Assembly: GCF_026626885.1 (NCBI RefSeq)
Contig: NZ_JAPNOA010000018.1
Location: forward strand, 1-64,000
DNA length: 64,000 nucleotides
From: Parathalassolituus penaei
Lineage (GTDB): Bacteria; Pseudomonadota; Gammaproteobacteria; Pseudomonadales; Oceanobacteraceae
Reading direction: 5' to 3'
Position numbers and translations under genes: made by a program. The notes beneath the pieces were generated by a model. The model had not been told where the DNA came from and made no database searches. It saw only the letters and a list, made by a program, of their open reading frames with translations. Shown here piece by piece: positions 1 to 8,627 of this stretch. Position 1 is the stretch's first letter. Every line of letters starts with the position of its first letter.

Positions 1-238
1 CTCATCTCAACGGCTGATCGCTTGAATTCCAGTGAGTACTGCTTTGTCTTTTTCTGGTTCTTGTAGGCTGGCATTGGGCACCTTCTGTAACGTCAAAAGG
101 TGTCCGTTAAAACGGGGCAAGATCACTCCCATGCTCATTGACGCGGTTAGAAGGGCAGGTGTGCCATATTGTATGAATAGTAGCGGCGTAAGAATATGGG
201 GTTACTTACGCCCCGGCGTCAGTCCCGAATGGGCCGGC

Positions 239-358
239 ACTTAACCAGGCGTTGCAGTGGATGGCCTACACTTCGCGCCTTCTTGCACAATGTGTTGCGC
301 ACATTTTATTGTGTAAGCTGGCACTCCGTTCCGGCCACCACTGAACTTGGCGTTAATT
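239..358 (+). other. integron attC-like recombination site 1
   Basis: The left end reads ACTTAACCAGGCG and the right end ACTTGGCGTTAATT. The inner arms (GCAGTGG on the left, CCACTG on the right) are near-complementary with unpaired bases between, as in folded attC sites. About 120 bp separates the core-like TTAAC and the GTTAA. The core triplets depart from the strict GTTRRRY form, which is common in chromosomal integrons. It lies immediately upstream of a small gene that ends at a second site. Bases 1-238 before it show no gene I can support and may be the preceding cassette. Confidence 0.5.
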
Positions 359-370
359 GTCTTTCTAAGT

Positions 371-670
371 ATGACTAATATTTGTGAGAAATTTGCGATT
401 GTCTTGGCAATGATTATGTGTTTGCCAGTTTGTGTTGCTATTTCGGGGTTTGTTGCTTTCCTGAGTAAAGATAATCCAGTGTATTATGAGGGGTTGTATG
501 TAGTTGGTTATATGGTTGTTTTTTCCTCGGTAATTTGGATTCCGTATCTAATATTGAGTGCATTAAAGTGGAGAATAATAAGTAGAAAAGTTCAGGTGGT
601 AACATTTATACCTATTGGCTTAATGTTGGTTTTAGCTCTTTTGGCAGAAATCAATGGTGTGCCGTGGTAA
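371..670 (+). CDS. small integral membrane protein encoded in a gene cassette
   Basis: Not a family I recognise. It is 99 residues from ATG 371; a TTG at 347 in the same frame lies inside the preceding attC-like site and is the less likely start. There are three hydrophobic stretches: roughly residues 8-30 (FAIVLAMIMCLPVCVAISGF), 42-63 and 79-94. The predicted topology is therefore a three-helix inner-membrane protein with a short tail. The gene is clearly more AT-rich than its surroundings. Its stop is followed within a few bases by a second attC-like site, the usual compact layout of an integron cassette. There is no good ribosome binding site, again typical of cassettes. Function unknown. 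Confidence 0.6.
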   Translation: MTNICEKFAIVLAMIMCLPVCVAISGFVAFLSKDNPVYYEGLYVVGYMVVFSSVIWIPYLILSALKWRIISRKVQVVTFIPIGLMLVLALLAEINGVPW

Positions 671-674
671 AAAT

Positions 675-770
675 AATTAACAAACGCATGTTGGCTCAGC
701 GGCTACGCCGCTTGGACCTCCGGTCCGTTGCACCGCAACTGCACTACGGCCCCAAATGCGGACGTTATAA
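675..770 (+). other. integron attC-like recombination site 2
   Basis: It begins AATTAACAAACGCATGTTGG and ends CCAAATGCGGACGTTATAA. The arms ACGCATGTTGG and CCAAATGCG pair with one or two extrahelical bases, and the TAACAAACGC start resembles VCR-type attC sites. It is 96 bp long. It directly follows the stop codon of the cassette gene and defines a cassette of about 412 bp (from 353 to 764). No further site is seen to the right, so this looks like the distal end of an array. The integrase would lie left of the window. Confidence 0.55.
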
Positions 771-1077
771 GTCATGAATACGTATGCGTACTGCAATCAC
801 TAAAGGGCTTATTTTTCAGCATCAGTTCGTTCTGGCTTTTCATGGGGTGTGCCATAGCGTCATTGGTCATAATCCGCTTCTATCGTGGGAGTAAGAATGC
901 CTTTTAACATCATAATCCAGCGGATCTTTGGCAAGCTGCGCTTAACTTCGTCCGGTGATTTTCAACGCTTCCCCCAAACCCAAATAACTCATAAGCAGTA
1001 AGAACCAAATCCTCGATTCACCATCCGCTCCTCAATCCCCCACATTCCGGCAACAGGCTGATCGAACAAAGATAAAA
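771..1077. other. gene-free stretch with a possible decayed short reading frame
   Basis: No intact gene is visible. On the minus strand (992 to 860) a frame starts MSYLGLGEALKITG, then needs one frameshift to continue as DEVKRSLPKIRWIMMLKGIL and end EADYDQ. This could be the remnant of a small gene, or chance. Nothing else is recognised here. Confidence 0.25.
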
Positions 1078-1107
1078 CCCCGCTACCAGTCTCGGCCGGT
1101 AGCGGGG
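1069..1107 (-). terminator. rho-independent terminator of the urea operon
   Basis: A perfect 10-bp stem (CCCCGCTACC / GGTAGCGGGG, 1078-1107) with a 10-base loop. Read on the minus strand it is followed by TTTTATCTTTG. It lies just past the stop codon of hupE, the last gene of the urt-ure operon. Confidence 0.8.
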
Positions 1108-1113
1108 GAGGTA

Positions 1114-1653
1114 TCAGTCTTTACGTACAACGGCCAGTTGCATGCGTTGTTTCAGGGCGAGGCGGGTGATGCCAAAGCCGCCGAGCATCAGCAGGCTGCT
1201 GGACAGTACGAGGCCTACGACGGCCATGGTCATGCCGGCGGATTCTGCGCCTTGTACCGCGCCGTGGGCGAGGCTGAACAGCAGGGCGGCGCCGATGGCG
1301 CTGTTCTGTACGATCTGGTTGCCGCGGTGGCTGATCAGCAGTACTGGCATGGCCAGCAGTGACAGGCCGAGCATAAATTCCAGTGCCAGCGCGGAGGTGG
1401 TCATGAGGCCGCCGATGGCGCCAGCGGCGACGGTGGCGATCAGGGCCAGCAGCAGCTGGTGGACTTTGCGAGTGGCTGCCAGTGCGGCCATGGCACCGAG
1501 GCCGGTGAGGGCGAGCATGTGGTCCATGCCGGTGAACGGGTGCAGCAGGCCGTTGAGCAGGGCATTGCCGGTCACTTCGTGGCCTGGGTGGGCCAGTGCC
1601 TGGGAAGAAATCAGGGTCAGGGAGCCCAGTGCGGCGTAAGTTGCAACTTTCAT
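1114..1653 (-). CDS. hupE: HupE/UreJ family metal permease
   Basis: Likely nickel permease that supplies the metal for urease; the substrate is inferred from context. The 179-residue protein has an N-terminal signal-like segment ending SSQALA, followed directly by HPGHEV, then the family signature LLHPFTGMDHMLA. About six hydrophobic helices fill the rest. I take ATG 1653 as the start because an AAGGAGA ribosome site lies 8-9 bases upstream; an in-frame start eight codons earlier lacks one. It is the last gene of the urea operon, 31 bp after ureG and directly before a strong terminator. HupE/UreJ proteins are frequent at the ends of urease and hydrogenase operons. Confidence 0.85.
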   Translation of the reverse strand: MKVATYAALGSLTLISSQALAHPGHEVTGNALLNGLLHPFTGMDHMLALTGLGAMAALAATRKVHQLLLALIATVAAGAIGGLMTTSALALEFMLGLSLLAMPVLLISHRGNQIVQNSAIGAALLFSLAHGAVQGAESAGMTMAVVGLVLSSSLLMLGGFGITRLALKQRMQLAVVRKD

Positions 1654-1684
1654 GTTCAGTCTCCTTGGGGCAGACAACAGCGGC

Positions 1685-2320
1685 TTATGCCGCTGGCAGG
1701 GTTACGTCGCGACGGGCCAGCATGCCCTCGGTGACAATAAAGTCGATGATGGTTTTAAGGCCATCAGCGCGGATCAGGTTGGTGAATACAAATGGCTTTT
1801 CACCACGCATCTTGCGGGCGTCGCGGTCCATGACATCCAGTGAGGCGTTTACCATCGGTGCCAGATCGGTCTTGTTGATGATCAGCAGGTCGGAGCGGGT
1901 GATGCCGGGGCCACCTTTGCGCGGAATCTTGTCGCCAGCACACACGTCGATCACGTACAGGGTGATGTCGGACAGCTCCGGGCTGAAGGTGGCGCTGAGG
2001 TTGTCGCCGCCGCTTTCGACCAGTACCAGTTCGAGGTCTGGATGGCGTTCCATCAGTTCGTCGATGGCGGCGAGGTTCATGGAGGCGTCTTCACGAATGG
2101 CGGTGTGCGGGCAGCCGCCGGTTTCTACACCCATGATGCGGTCGGCCGACAGGGCTTCGTTGCGCAGCAGGAATTCGGCGTCTTCCTTGGTGTAGATGTC
2201 GTTGGTGACCACGGCGATGTTGTAGTGATCACGCATGGCCAGACAGAGCTGGCGCAGCAGGGCGGTTTTACCTGAGCCCACTGGGCCACCGACTCCGACG
2301 CGCAGACATTGTGTACTCAT
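1685..2320 (-). CDS. ureG: urease accessory GTPase UreG
   Basis: SIMIBI-class GTPase that binds nickel and, in complex with UreF and UreD, delivers it to apo-urease using GTP hydrolysis. The 211 residues match the family length. The P-loop is GGPVGSGKT (residues 11-19). The nickel-binding Cys-Pro-His motif is in [10 protein letters not shown], the switch region contains ESGGDNL, and the base-recognition motif is NKTDLAP. It lies downstream of ureF, from which it is separated by 238 bp carrying three 42-bp hairpin repeats, the one loose junction in the urease half of the operon. Confidence 0.97.
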   Translation of the reverse strand: MSTQCLRVGVGGPVGSGKTALLRQLCLAMRDHYNIAVVTNDIYTKEDAEFLLRNEALSADRIMGVETGGCPHTAIREDASMNLAAIDELMERHPDLELVLVESGGDNLSATFSPELSDITLYVIDVCAGDKIPRKGGPGITRSDLLIINKTDLAPMVNASLDVMDRDARKMRGEKPFVFTNLIRADGLKTIIDFIVTEGMLARRDVTLPAA

Positions 2321-2426
2321 GTTTTCTCCTCGCAGTTCCGGCCATGGCGCGTTGGCCAGTGCCTTTTCAATTGGGTTGTATTCGTTTGAGCGGGATGGGC
2401 CGCTCGTGCCGTCAATGTTGCTCCGA

Positions 2427-2538
2427 GTCGGATAACGCCTTCGGCGCTTCCGACCTGCGGGTTTATTCGTCGGATAACGCCTTCGGCTCTTCCGACCTAC
2501 GGGTTTACCAGTCGGATGACGCCTTCGGCTGTTCCGAC
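2427..2538. repeat. three 42-bp tandem hairpin repeats between ureF and ureG
   Basis: GTCGGA...TCCGAC inverted repeats begin at 2427, 2469 and 2511, exactly 42 bp apart. Each unit folds as an outer GTCGGA/TCCGAC stem around a GCCTTCGGC inner hairpin. The intervening CTGCGGGTTTA is also repeated. The block sits inside the urease operon and resembles REP/BIME elements. It could modulate the relative expression or stability of the ureG-hupE part of the mRNA; that role is inference. Confidence 0.85.
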
Positions 2539-2558
2539 CTGCGGTTTGTGTTTTGGGG

Positions 2559-3257
2559 CTAGCTCCGGAACAACCGCGAATACTGGTATTCGTGGCGGGC
2601 GGAGGCCATTACCAGTCCCGGCAGGGTGTTGCCGATGTCGTCGTCCGCCAGCTGGCGGCTGAATTCACAGCTGCGCACCAGTACGGGCAACATGGTGTTT
2701 AACACCTGCTGGGCGTGGGTCTGGCCCAGCGGGATGGTTTTGCAGGCCACCAGCACCTGATTTTCCAGCCAGCCCCAGCACCAGCCGAGTTGGGCGGCGG
2801 CGATGCTGATGCCGCGCTGACTGGCTGCCAGTGCGTAGTAGCCGCAGTAGGTTGACTGTTCCGGCAGCTGGTCGGGCAGTTGGCCCAGCTGTTTCAGCAG
2901 GCGCTTGAAGGTGCCGCCGATCTGGGTTTCTTCGTCCAGCAGCTCGCGGGTTTCGCGGCTGGCCAATAACCACTGTTGCCAGTGATTGACACTGTCGACG
3001 TCGTGGCGCTGCCAGGCGTCGTAACAGCGCGCCATGATCGGTAATTCCAGCCAGGCCAACCCCTGTTCACAGACAGTGGTCAGCCAGGCTTGCAGCTCTT
3101 CGGCGTTGCTGACCTGGCCCTGATCAATCGCCGCTTCCAGACCCTGACTCCAGGCAAAGGCACCAATCGGCAGAGACGCACTGCTCAGCTGCAACAGCTG
3201 CAATAACTCCAGCGGGCTGGTGGTTGCTGCAGACAGGCACAGCAGGCTGTCAGTCAT
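2559..3257 (-). CDS. ureF: urease accessory protein UreF
   Basis: UreF bridges UreD-bound urease and UreG and acts on UreG GTPase during nickel insertion. The protein is 232 residues from ATG 3257, all alpha-helical in character. It has the family core [20 protein letters not shown] near the N-terminus and [10 protein letters not shown] in the C-terminal third. The ATG lies within the end of ureE (ATGACTGA overlap, 8 bp), so the two genes are likely translationally coupled. A TTG two codons upstream is the only alternative start. The C-terminus [12 protein letters not shown] matches the conserved end of UreF proteins. Confidence 0.95.
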   Translation of the reverse strand: MTDSLLCLSAATTSPLELLQLLQLSSASLPIGAFAWSQGLEAAIDQGQVSNAEELQAWLTTVCEQGLAWLELPIMARCYDAWQRHDVDSVNHWQQWLLASRETRELLDEETQIGGTFKRLLKQLGQLPDQLPEQSTYCGYYALAASQRGISIAAAQLGWCWGWLENQVLVACKTIPLGQTHAQQVLNTMLPVLVRSCEFSRQLADDDIGNTLPGLVMASARHEYQYSRLFRS

Positions 3258-3774
3258 GACCAAATTCCTGTCCCAGATTCACCACGCCCTGAGAGCGTTG
3301 CTGGCCAAAGTCCATGCTGCCGACCGTATTGGTATCGTGATGATGGTGATGGCCGCCGCTGTAAGCGCCTTCTTCCGGGTTAAAACCGGCTTCAACACTG
3401 CTGGTTTGCAGGCCCAGCAGTTCCACCATTTCCTGCAGCACATGATCCGGCTGGAAGCGCACCCACAACTCGCCGATTTGCAGTGGCACATGGCGGTTGC
3501 CGAGGTGGTAACAGACCCGGCTGAAGGTTAACCAGTCGTTGGCGCGTGCTTCGGTAAGGCGTTCCGGACGTGCGCGCACCTGCAGCACCTTGCCGCATTC
3601 GGTTTGCAGCAGTTCACCTTCGCGTAACACGCCGCCGCGCGGCAGGAACACACCGGTTTCTTCACCCGCATCGGTAAAGGTGCGGAAGCGACCTTTCTGA
3701 CGAATTTCCCACGGCAGGGTGAGAATGCCGCTGATCTCGGCCGGGCCGGTGTGTTTATCAATTACCTTGAGCAT
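3250..3774 (-). CDS. ureE: urease accessory nickel chaperone UreE
   Basis: Dimeric nickel chaperone that hands Ni to UreG. The 174 residues comprise an N-terminal peptide-binding domain (start MLKVIDKHTG), a metal-binding domain with the HLGNRHVPLQIG motif, and a C-terminal tail containing GGHHHHHDT followed by about 30 residues. The pentahistidine tail is a moderate version of the His-rich tails that store nickel in some species. It overlaps ureF by 8 bp and follows ureC after 9 bp. Confidence 0.96.
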   Translation of the reverse strand: MLKVIDKHTGPAEISGILTLPWEIRQKGRFRTFTDAGEETGVFLPRGGVLREGELLQTECGKVLQVRARPERLTEARANDWLTFSRVCYHLGNRHVPLQIGELWVRFQPDHVLQEMVELLGLQTSSVEAGFNPEEGAYSGGHHHHHDTNTVGSMDFGQQRSQGVVNLGQEFGHD

Positions 3775-3783
3775 GAAAAATCC

Positions 3784-5490
3784 TCAGAACAGGCTGTACA
3801 GCTGTGCCAGCGGCAGACGTTCAGCCGGTTCACAAATCAGCGGAATACCGTTGGCCTTTACCTCGTAGGTTTGCGGGTCAACTTCCACGGTTGGGCGCCA
3901 GGCGTTGTGCACCATGTCTTCCTTGGTCACGGTACGGCAGCCTTTTACGGCTTCGAGCTGACGGTTCAGTTTCAGACGCTGGCCGAGGCCGTTATCAATG
4001 GCGGCCTGGCTGACAAACGCCAGCGAAGTTTTGCCCGCAGTCACTCCAAAACCACCAAACATCGGGCGGTAATGCACCGGTTGTGGGGTTGGAATCGAGG
4101 CGTTGGCGTCGCCCATCGGCGCGGCGGCGATAAAACCGCCTTTGAGGATCAGCGATGGTTTGACGGCAAAAAACGCCGGTTTCCATAGCACCAGATCCGC
4201 CAGCTTGCCGACTTCGATGGAGCCAATTACATGGCTGACACCGTGGGCGATGGCCGGGTTGATGGTGTATTTGGCGATGTAACGTTTGGCGCGGAAGTTG
4301 TCGCAACCCAGCGTCTGGTCTTCGTCGAGCAGGCCACGCTGCACTTTCATCTTGTGGGCGGTTTGCCAGGTACGAATGATCACCTCACCGACACGGCCCA
4401 TGGCCTGGGAGTCGGAGGAGATCATCGAGAACGCGCCGAGGTCATGCAGGATGTCTTCGGCGGCAATGGTTTCCTTACGGATACGGGAATCGGCAAAAGC
4501 CACGTCTTCCGGAATCGCCGGGTCGAGGTGGTGGCACACCATCAGCATGTCGAGGTGTTCGTCGATGGTGTTGATGGTGTACGGCCGGGTCGGGTTGGTG
4601 GACGACGGCAATACGTTCAGCTCGGCACAGGCCTTGATGATGTCCGGCGCGTGGCCACCACCGGCACCTTCGGTGTGATAGGTGTGAATGGTGCGGCCTT
4701 TGAACGCGGCAATGGTGTCTTCCACAAAGCCGGATTCGTTGAGGGTGTCGGTGTGAATCGCCACCTGCACATCGTACTGGTCGGCCACGGTCAGGCAGCA
4801 GTCGATGGAGGCCGGAGTGGTGCCCCAGTCTTCGTGCAGCTTGAGGCCGCAGGCACCGGCTTCGATCTGTTCGGCCAGTGCTTCCGGCTGGCTGGCGTTA
4901 CCCTTGCCCAGAAAGCCGACGTTCATCGGGAACACGTCAGTGCTTTCGAGCATACGCGCCAGATGCCAGGCACCCGGAGTACAGGTGGTGGCGTTGGTGC
5001 CGGTGGCTGGGCCTGTGCCACCACCAATCAGCGTGGTGGTGCCTGCCATCAGCGCTTCTTCGAATTGCTGTGGGCAAATAAAGTGAATGTGAGCGTCGAT
5101 GGCTCCGGCGGTCAGAATCTGGCCTTCACCGGCAATCACTTCGGTGCTGGCACCGATGTCCATGGTCACGCCATTCTGGGTATCGCTGTTACCGGCCTTG
5201 CCGATGGCGGCGATTTTGCCGTCCTTGATACCAACGTCGGCTTTGACGATGCCCCAGTGATCGAGGATCAGGGCGTTGGTGATTACCAGATCCATGACCT
5301 CGGCGCGGGTCAGCTGGCCTTGGCCCATACCATCACGAATGACCTTGCCGCCGCCGAACTTCACTTCGTCGCCGTAAACAGTGAAGTCTTTTTCGACTTC
5401 GATAATGATCTCGGTATCGGCCAGACGCACACGGTCACCAGTGGTGGGGCCAAACATGTCGGCATAGGCCTGACGGGAAATGGTTACCAT
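3784..5490 (-). CDS. ureC: urease alpha (catalytic) subunit
   Basis: Catalytic subunit hydrolysing urea to ammonia and carbamate in the cytoplasm. Its 568 residues are the normal length. The binickel ligands are all visible: H134 and H136 (AHIHF), the carbamylated K217 (GLKLHEDWG), H246 (AIHTDT), H272 (HTEGAGGGH) and D360 (SSDSQAMGR). The mobile-flap pair C319-H320 (MVCHHL) is also present. Nothing is missing, so the enzyme should be active. It lies 45 bp downstream of ureB; the three structural subunits are separate genes in the order ureA-ureB-ureC, as in most proteobacteria. Confidence 0.98.
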   Translation of the reverse strand: MVTISRQAYADMFGPTTGDRVRLADTEIIIEVEKDFTVYGDEVKFGGGKVIRDGMGQGQLTRAEVMDLVITNALILDHWGIVKADVGIKDGKIAAIGKAGNSDTQNGVTMDIGASTEVIAGEGQILTAGAIDAHIHFICPQQFEEALMAGTTTLIGGGTGPATGTNATTCTPGAWHLARMLESTDVFPMNVGFLGKGNASQPEALAEQIEAGACGLKLHEDWGTTPASIDCCLTVADQYDVQVAIHTDTLNESGFVEDTIAAFKGRTIHTYHTEGAGGGHAPDIIKACAELNVLPSSTNPTRPYTINTIDEHLDMLMVCHHLDPAIPEDVAFADSRIRKETIAAEDILHDLGAFSMISSDSQAMGRVGEVIIRTWQTAHKMKVQRGLLDEDQTLGCDNFRAKRYIAKYTINPAIAHGVSHVIGSIEVGKLADLVLWKPAFFAVKPSLILKGGFIAAAPMGDANASIPTPQPVHYRPMFGGFGVTAGKTSLAFVSQAAIDNGLGQRLKLNRQLEAVKGCRTVTKEDMVHNAWRPTVEVDPQTYEVKANGIPLICEPAERLPLAQLYSLF

Positions 5491-5535
5491 ACAATTCTCC
5501 TTGAGCGGGTTATCCGGTTAGGGGCTGGGGGCAAC

Positions 5536-5841
5536 TTACAGGTCGCCCATCACCTCGCCACGAAAGCCGAATACCCGGCGTTTGCCGCCAAGGGCAACCA
5601 GTTCAACGGTACGGGTCTGACCCGGTTCAAAACGCACGGCGGTGCCAGCGGCAATGTTCAGGCGCATGCCACGGGCAGCTGCGCGATCAAAATCGAGCGC
5701 CGGATTGGTTTCGAAAAAGTGGTAGTGCGACCCCACCTGAATCGGGCGGTCGCCGTGGTTGATCACACGAATGGTGCAGGTTGGCAGGCCTTCGTTCAGT
5801 TCGATGTCGCCACTTTGCAGAATGTATTCACCGGGAATCAT
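5536..5841 (-). CDS. ureB: urease beta subunit
   Basis: Structural beta subunit of the (alpha-beta-gamma)3 urease. The 101 residues begin [18 protein letters not shown], the standard UreB opening. They contain the conserved [20 protein letters not shown] segment and end with the family [16 protein letters not shown]-type tail. It sits between ureA (29 bp upstream) and ureC. Confidence 0.97.
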   Translation of the reverse strand: MIPGEYILQSGDIELNEGLPTCTIRVINHGDRPIQVGSHYHFFETNPALDFDRAAARGMRLNIAAGTAVRFEPGQTRTVELVALGGKRRVFGFRGEVMGDL

Positions 5842-5870
5842 GTTCGCTCCTTGTCCGTCGGGCCTGAGGC

Positions 5871-6173
5871 TTATTGCAGCGGGTCGTGGATGGTCACCAG
5901 CTTGGTGCCATCGGGGAAGGTCGCTTCCACCTGTACTTCGTGGAGAATGCCGCAGACTTCCGGCATCACCTGATCGCGGCCCAGAAACTCACGGCCCTCA
6001 CTCATCAGTTGCGCCACGGTTTTGCCGTCGCGGGCACCTTCCAGTACCAGCATCGAGATGTAGGCGACGGCTTCCGGGTAGTTGAGTTTCAGGCCCCGGT
6101 TGAGGCGACGCTCGGCCACCATTCCTGCGGTGAACAGCAGCAGTTTGTCTTTATCGCGTGGTGAAAGCTCCAT
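5871..6173 (-). CDS. ureA: urease gamma subunit
   Basis: Small structural subunit of urease. The 100 residues begin [20 protein letters not shown] and carry the conserved [15 protein letters not shown] and [19 protein letters not shown] segments. Length and ends match the family exactly. It is 27 bp downstream of ureD in the operon. Confidence 0.97.
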   Translation of the reverse strand: MELSPRDKDKLLLFTAGMVAERRLNRGLKLNYPEAVAYISMLVLEGARDGKTVAQLMSEGREFLGRDQVMPEVCGILHEVQVEATFPDGTKLVTIHDPLQ

Positions 6174-6200
6174 GCAGGGGCTCCTTGAAAAATGGGTTAA

Positions 6201-7094
6201 TCAGGTGTTCCAGATACGCGGCGCGCAAGGTGGCTTGTGCCACAGCAAAGGCCGCAGCTGCGCCCATACCCGGCGCAGAATCTGGTTACCGTATTCACTG
6301 TTATTACCGAGATAACGCACCAGTAACAGGCCCAGACGTACGCTGATGCTGAACTGTTCCGGCTGCTTTAGGGCTGCCAGTTCGGGAATCTGTTCACGCA
6401 GGGATTCAGCGATTTGTTGAGGCTGGGGCAGACCGGCGGCCACCAGAGTGGCGGCAACGTGGCAGCCGTTAAAACCGGCCGCCTGTTGCCAATGCGGTTG
6501 ATTGGCGTCGAGTAACAGGCGTTCGATCAGTACCGGTTTGCCGTCTTGCAGAATGTGCAGGCGCTGTTCGGCGCGGCCACTCAGAAACGGCAAGGCACTG
6601 TGCGGGCGGCCAATACAGATCATGTCGAGGCCAATAAAGCGGGCACCTGTGGCCAGTTCCACCCGGGTGGATAACTGGCCATTGGCACCGTCGTAAATCA
6701 GGGTTTCCATCGGCAGCCATTCGAGGCTGGCACCGGCTTCGAGAGTCAGCTGTACCTGTTGGCGCTGTTGGCCATTCTGGCTGTCGGAGCGGTAAATCTT
6801 GCCCGCAGAAGGGGTGGTGATCAGGCCGTGGGCACCAGCAGTGACATGAACATCAATGCCCAGGCGGTCACCGGATACCAGCCCGCCGGGCGGATGTAAC
6901 AGATACAGATGGCAAACATCGCCTTCCGGATAAAAAGGGCGCTGAACCCGTAATGGGCCATGAAATGCCATACGGGCCAGACGGGTGCGTTGCTCGCCCG
7001 CTTCCAGACGCAAGTGCAGGGAAGCGGGCCAGCTGCGTTCAGCAACTTCGGGTACAGCAGGTGGCAGCTCGGCGGCTGCACTCAGCAGGGTCAT
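6201..7094 (-). CDS. ureD: urease accessory protein UreD (UreH)
   Basis: Scaffold that binds apo-urease and forms the nickel-transfer complex with UreF and UreG. The 297 residues are of family length and contain the typical FYPEGDVCHLYLLHPPGGLV and TTPSAGKIYRSD segments in the first half, then LPMETLIYDGA. The start overlaps the urtE stop by 4 bp (ATGA), so transporter and urease genes belong to one transcript and are probably translationally coupled at this point. Confidence 0.96.
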   Translation of the reverse strand: MTLLSAAAELPPAVPEVAERSWPASLHLRLEAGEQRTRLARMAFHGPLRVQRPFYPEGDVCHLYLLHPPGGLVSGDRLGIDVHVTAGAHGLITTPSAGKIYRSDSQNGQQRQQVQLTLEAGASLEWLPMETLIYDGANGQLSTRVELATGARFIGLDMICIGRPHSALPFLSGRAEQRLHILQDGKPVLIERLLLDANQPHWQQAAGFNGCHVAATLVAAGLPQPQQIAESLREQIPELAALKQPEQFSISVRLGLLLVRYLGNNSEYGNQILRRVWAQLRPLLWHKPPCAPRIWNT

Positions 7095-7792
7095 ACCGTG
7101 AGGTACTCCTTGACCAGGCGTTCATCCAGTTCATCCATTCGACCGGCGGCAACCGCGCGTCCACGGTCGAGGATGCAGAAGGTATCTGCCACCTTACGGG
7201 CAAATGGCAGCTTTTGCTCGACCAGAATCACGGTCAGGCCGATTTCGCGGTTAAGTCGGCGGATAATGTCGGCAATCTCGGCCACCACGTTGGGCTGAAT
7301 CCCCTCCGTGGGTTCATCGAGAATCAGCAGCTTGGGATTAATGGCTAACGCCCGTCCAATTGCCAGCTGCTGCTGTTGACCGCCCGACAGGTCTCCACCA
7401 CGACGATGCAGCATTTGCTGCAACACCGGGAACAATTCAAAAATAAACGGCGGAATGGTTTTCAGACCATCGCCACGGGCAGGCAGACCAATCAGCAGGT
7501 TTTCTTCTACGGTCAGTAGTGGAAAAATCTGGCGGCCCTGCGGCACAATCCCGATACCCAGCGGGGCGCGAGCCTCGGCGCTGAGTTTGTGAATGGGCTG
7601 CCCGTCAAACTCGATGGAGCCCGACGCCAGTGGCAACAAGCCCATGATGCTTTGCATCAGGGTGGTCTTGCCGACGCCGTTACGGCCCATAATGCAGATA
7701 CAATCGCCTTTGTTGACCGTAAGGTCAAGATCCCAGAGGGTGTGGCTCTGTCCGTAAAACTGGTTCAGGCCCTTGATGGCTAACAAACTCAT
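7091..7792 (-). CDS. urtE: urea ABC transporter ATPase UrtE
   Basis: One of the two ATPases of the high-affinity urea importer UrtABCDE (LivF-like). It is 233 residues from ATG 7792 (MSLLAIKGLNQFYGQSH); upstream in-frame residues overlap urtD and are not conserved in character. Motifs: Walker A GRNGVGKTT, signature LSGGQQQQLAIGRAL, Walker B LLILDEPTEGI, and EQ in the ILVEQKL switch region, typical of LivF/UrtE. The gap to urtD is 4 bp and the overlap with ureD is 4 bp. Confidence 0.95.
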   Translation of the reverse strand: MSLLAIKGLNQFYGQSHTLWDLDLTVNKGDCICIMGRNGVGKTTLMQSIMGLLPLASGSIEFDGQPIHKLSAEARAPLGIGIVPQGRQIFPLLTVEENLLIGLPARGDGLKTIPPFIFELFPVLQQMLHRRGGDLSGGQQQQLAIGRALAINPKLLILDEPTEGIQPNVVAEIADIIRRLNREIGLTVILVEQKLPFARKVADTFCILDRGRAVAAGRMDELDERLVKEYLTV

Positions 7793-7796
7793 GCCG

Positions 7797-8627
7797 TTAT
7801 TCCCCCAGATACACTTCAACAACTTTCGGATTGGACTGCACCTGATCCATGGTGCCTTCCGCCAGCACGCTGCCCTGATGCAGCACGGTAACGTGGCGGG
7901 CAATGGAGCGTACGAAGTCCATATCGTGTTCCACCAGCACAATGCTGTGCTCACCGGCGAGGCTGGTTAACAGCTCTCCGGTGCGGTCCATTTCCTGATG
8001 CGTCATACCCGCTACCGGCTCATCCACCAGCAGCAGACGCGGCTTTTGCATCAGCAACATGCCGATTTCCAGCCACTGTTTCTGGCCGTGTGAGAGGGCA
8101 CCGGCATTCAGGAAACGCTGATCCTGCAGGCCGATCAGGGTCAGCACCTTGTTGATCTGGTCACGCTGTTCACCGTTCAGACGGGCTTTCAGGGTGGTGA
8201 ACACGGTTTTTGGGGCGGCCATACAGAGTTCGAGGTTGTGCCACACCGACAGTTGCTCAAACACGGTCGGTTTCTGGAACTTGCGGCCAATTCCGGCTTT
8301 GGAAATGGCCGGTTCGTCCATTTCCAGCAGGTTGATGTTCTGGCCGAACCAGGCGCTGCCGCTGTCGGGGCGGGTTTTACCGGTGATGATGTCCATCATG
8401 GTGGTTTTGCCCGCACCGTTAGGGCCGATGATGCAACGCAGCTCGCCCTCGCGGATGTAGAGGTTGAGGTTGTTGATGGCCTTGAAGCCATCAAAACTGA
8501 CACTGATGTCTTCCAGATACAGAATCACACCCTTGTCGATGTTGAGGTTGGTCGCCCCCTGCGGTTGCATGAAACTGAACACCTGATCGGTCTGGCGCAG
8601 TTCGTTAAACAGGCTGGAAACACTCAT
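7797..8627 (-). CDS. urtD: urea ABC transporter ATPase UrtD
   Basis: Second ATPase of the urea importer (LivG-like). It has 276 residues. An N-terminal extension of about 30 residues precedes the ATPase core, in which Walker A is GPNGAGKTT, the signature region LSHGQKQWLEIGML and Walker B LLLVDEPVAGM. LSHGQ in place of LSGGQ is usual for UrtD. The start overlaps the urtC stop by 4 bp. Confidence 0.95.
   Translation of the reverse strand: MSVSSLFNELRQTDQVFSFMQPQGATNLNIDKGVILYLEDISVSFDGFKAINNLNLYIREGELRCIIGPNGAGKTTMMDIITGKTRPDSGSAWFGQNINLLEMDEPAISKAGIGRKFQKPTVFEQLSVWHNLELCMAAPKTVFTTLKARLNGEQRDQINKVLTLIGLQDQRFLNAGALSHGQKQWLEIGMLLMQKPRLLLVDEPVAGMTHQEMDRTGELLTSLAGEHSIVLVEHDMDFVRSIARHVTVLHQGSVLAEGTMDQVQSNPKVVEVYLGE

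Noticed and set aside
32-244. 70-codon plus-strand frame left of the first attC-like site
   Set aside because: It ends inside the attC-like site as a cassette gene might, but composition and lack of a ribosome site leave it unsupported.
4231-5973. 580-codon open frame on the plus strand opposite ureC/ureB
   Set aside because: Antisense of well-defined urease genes; composition Gly/Val/His-rich with no domain.
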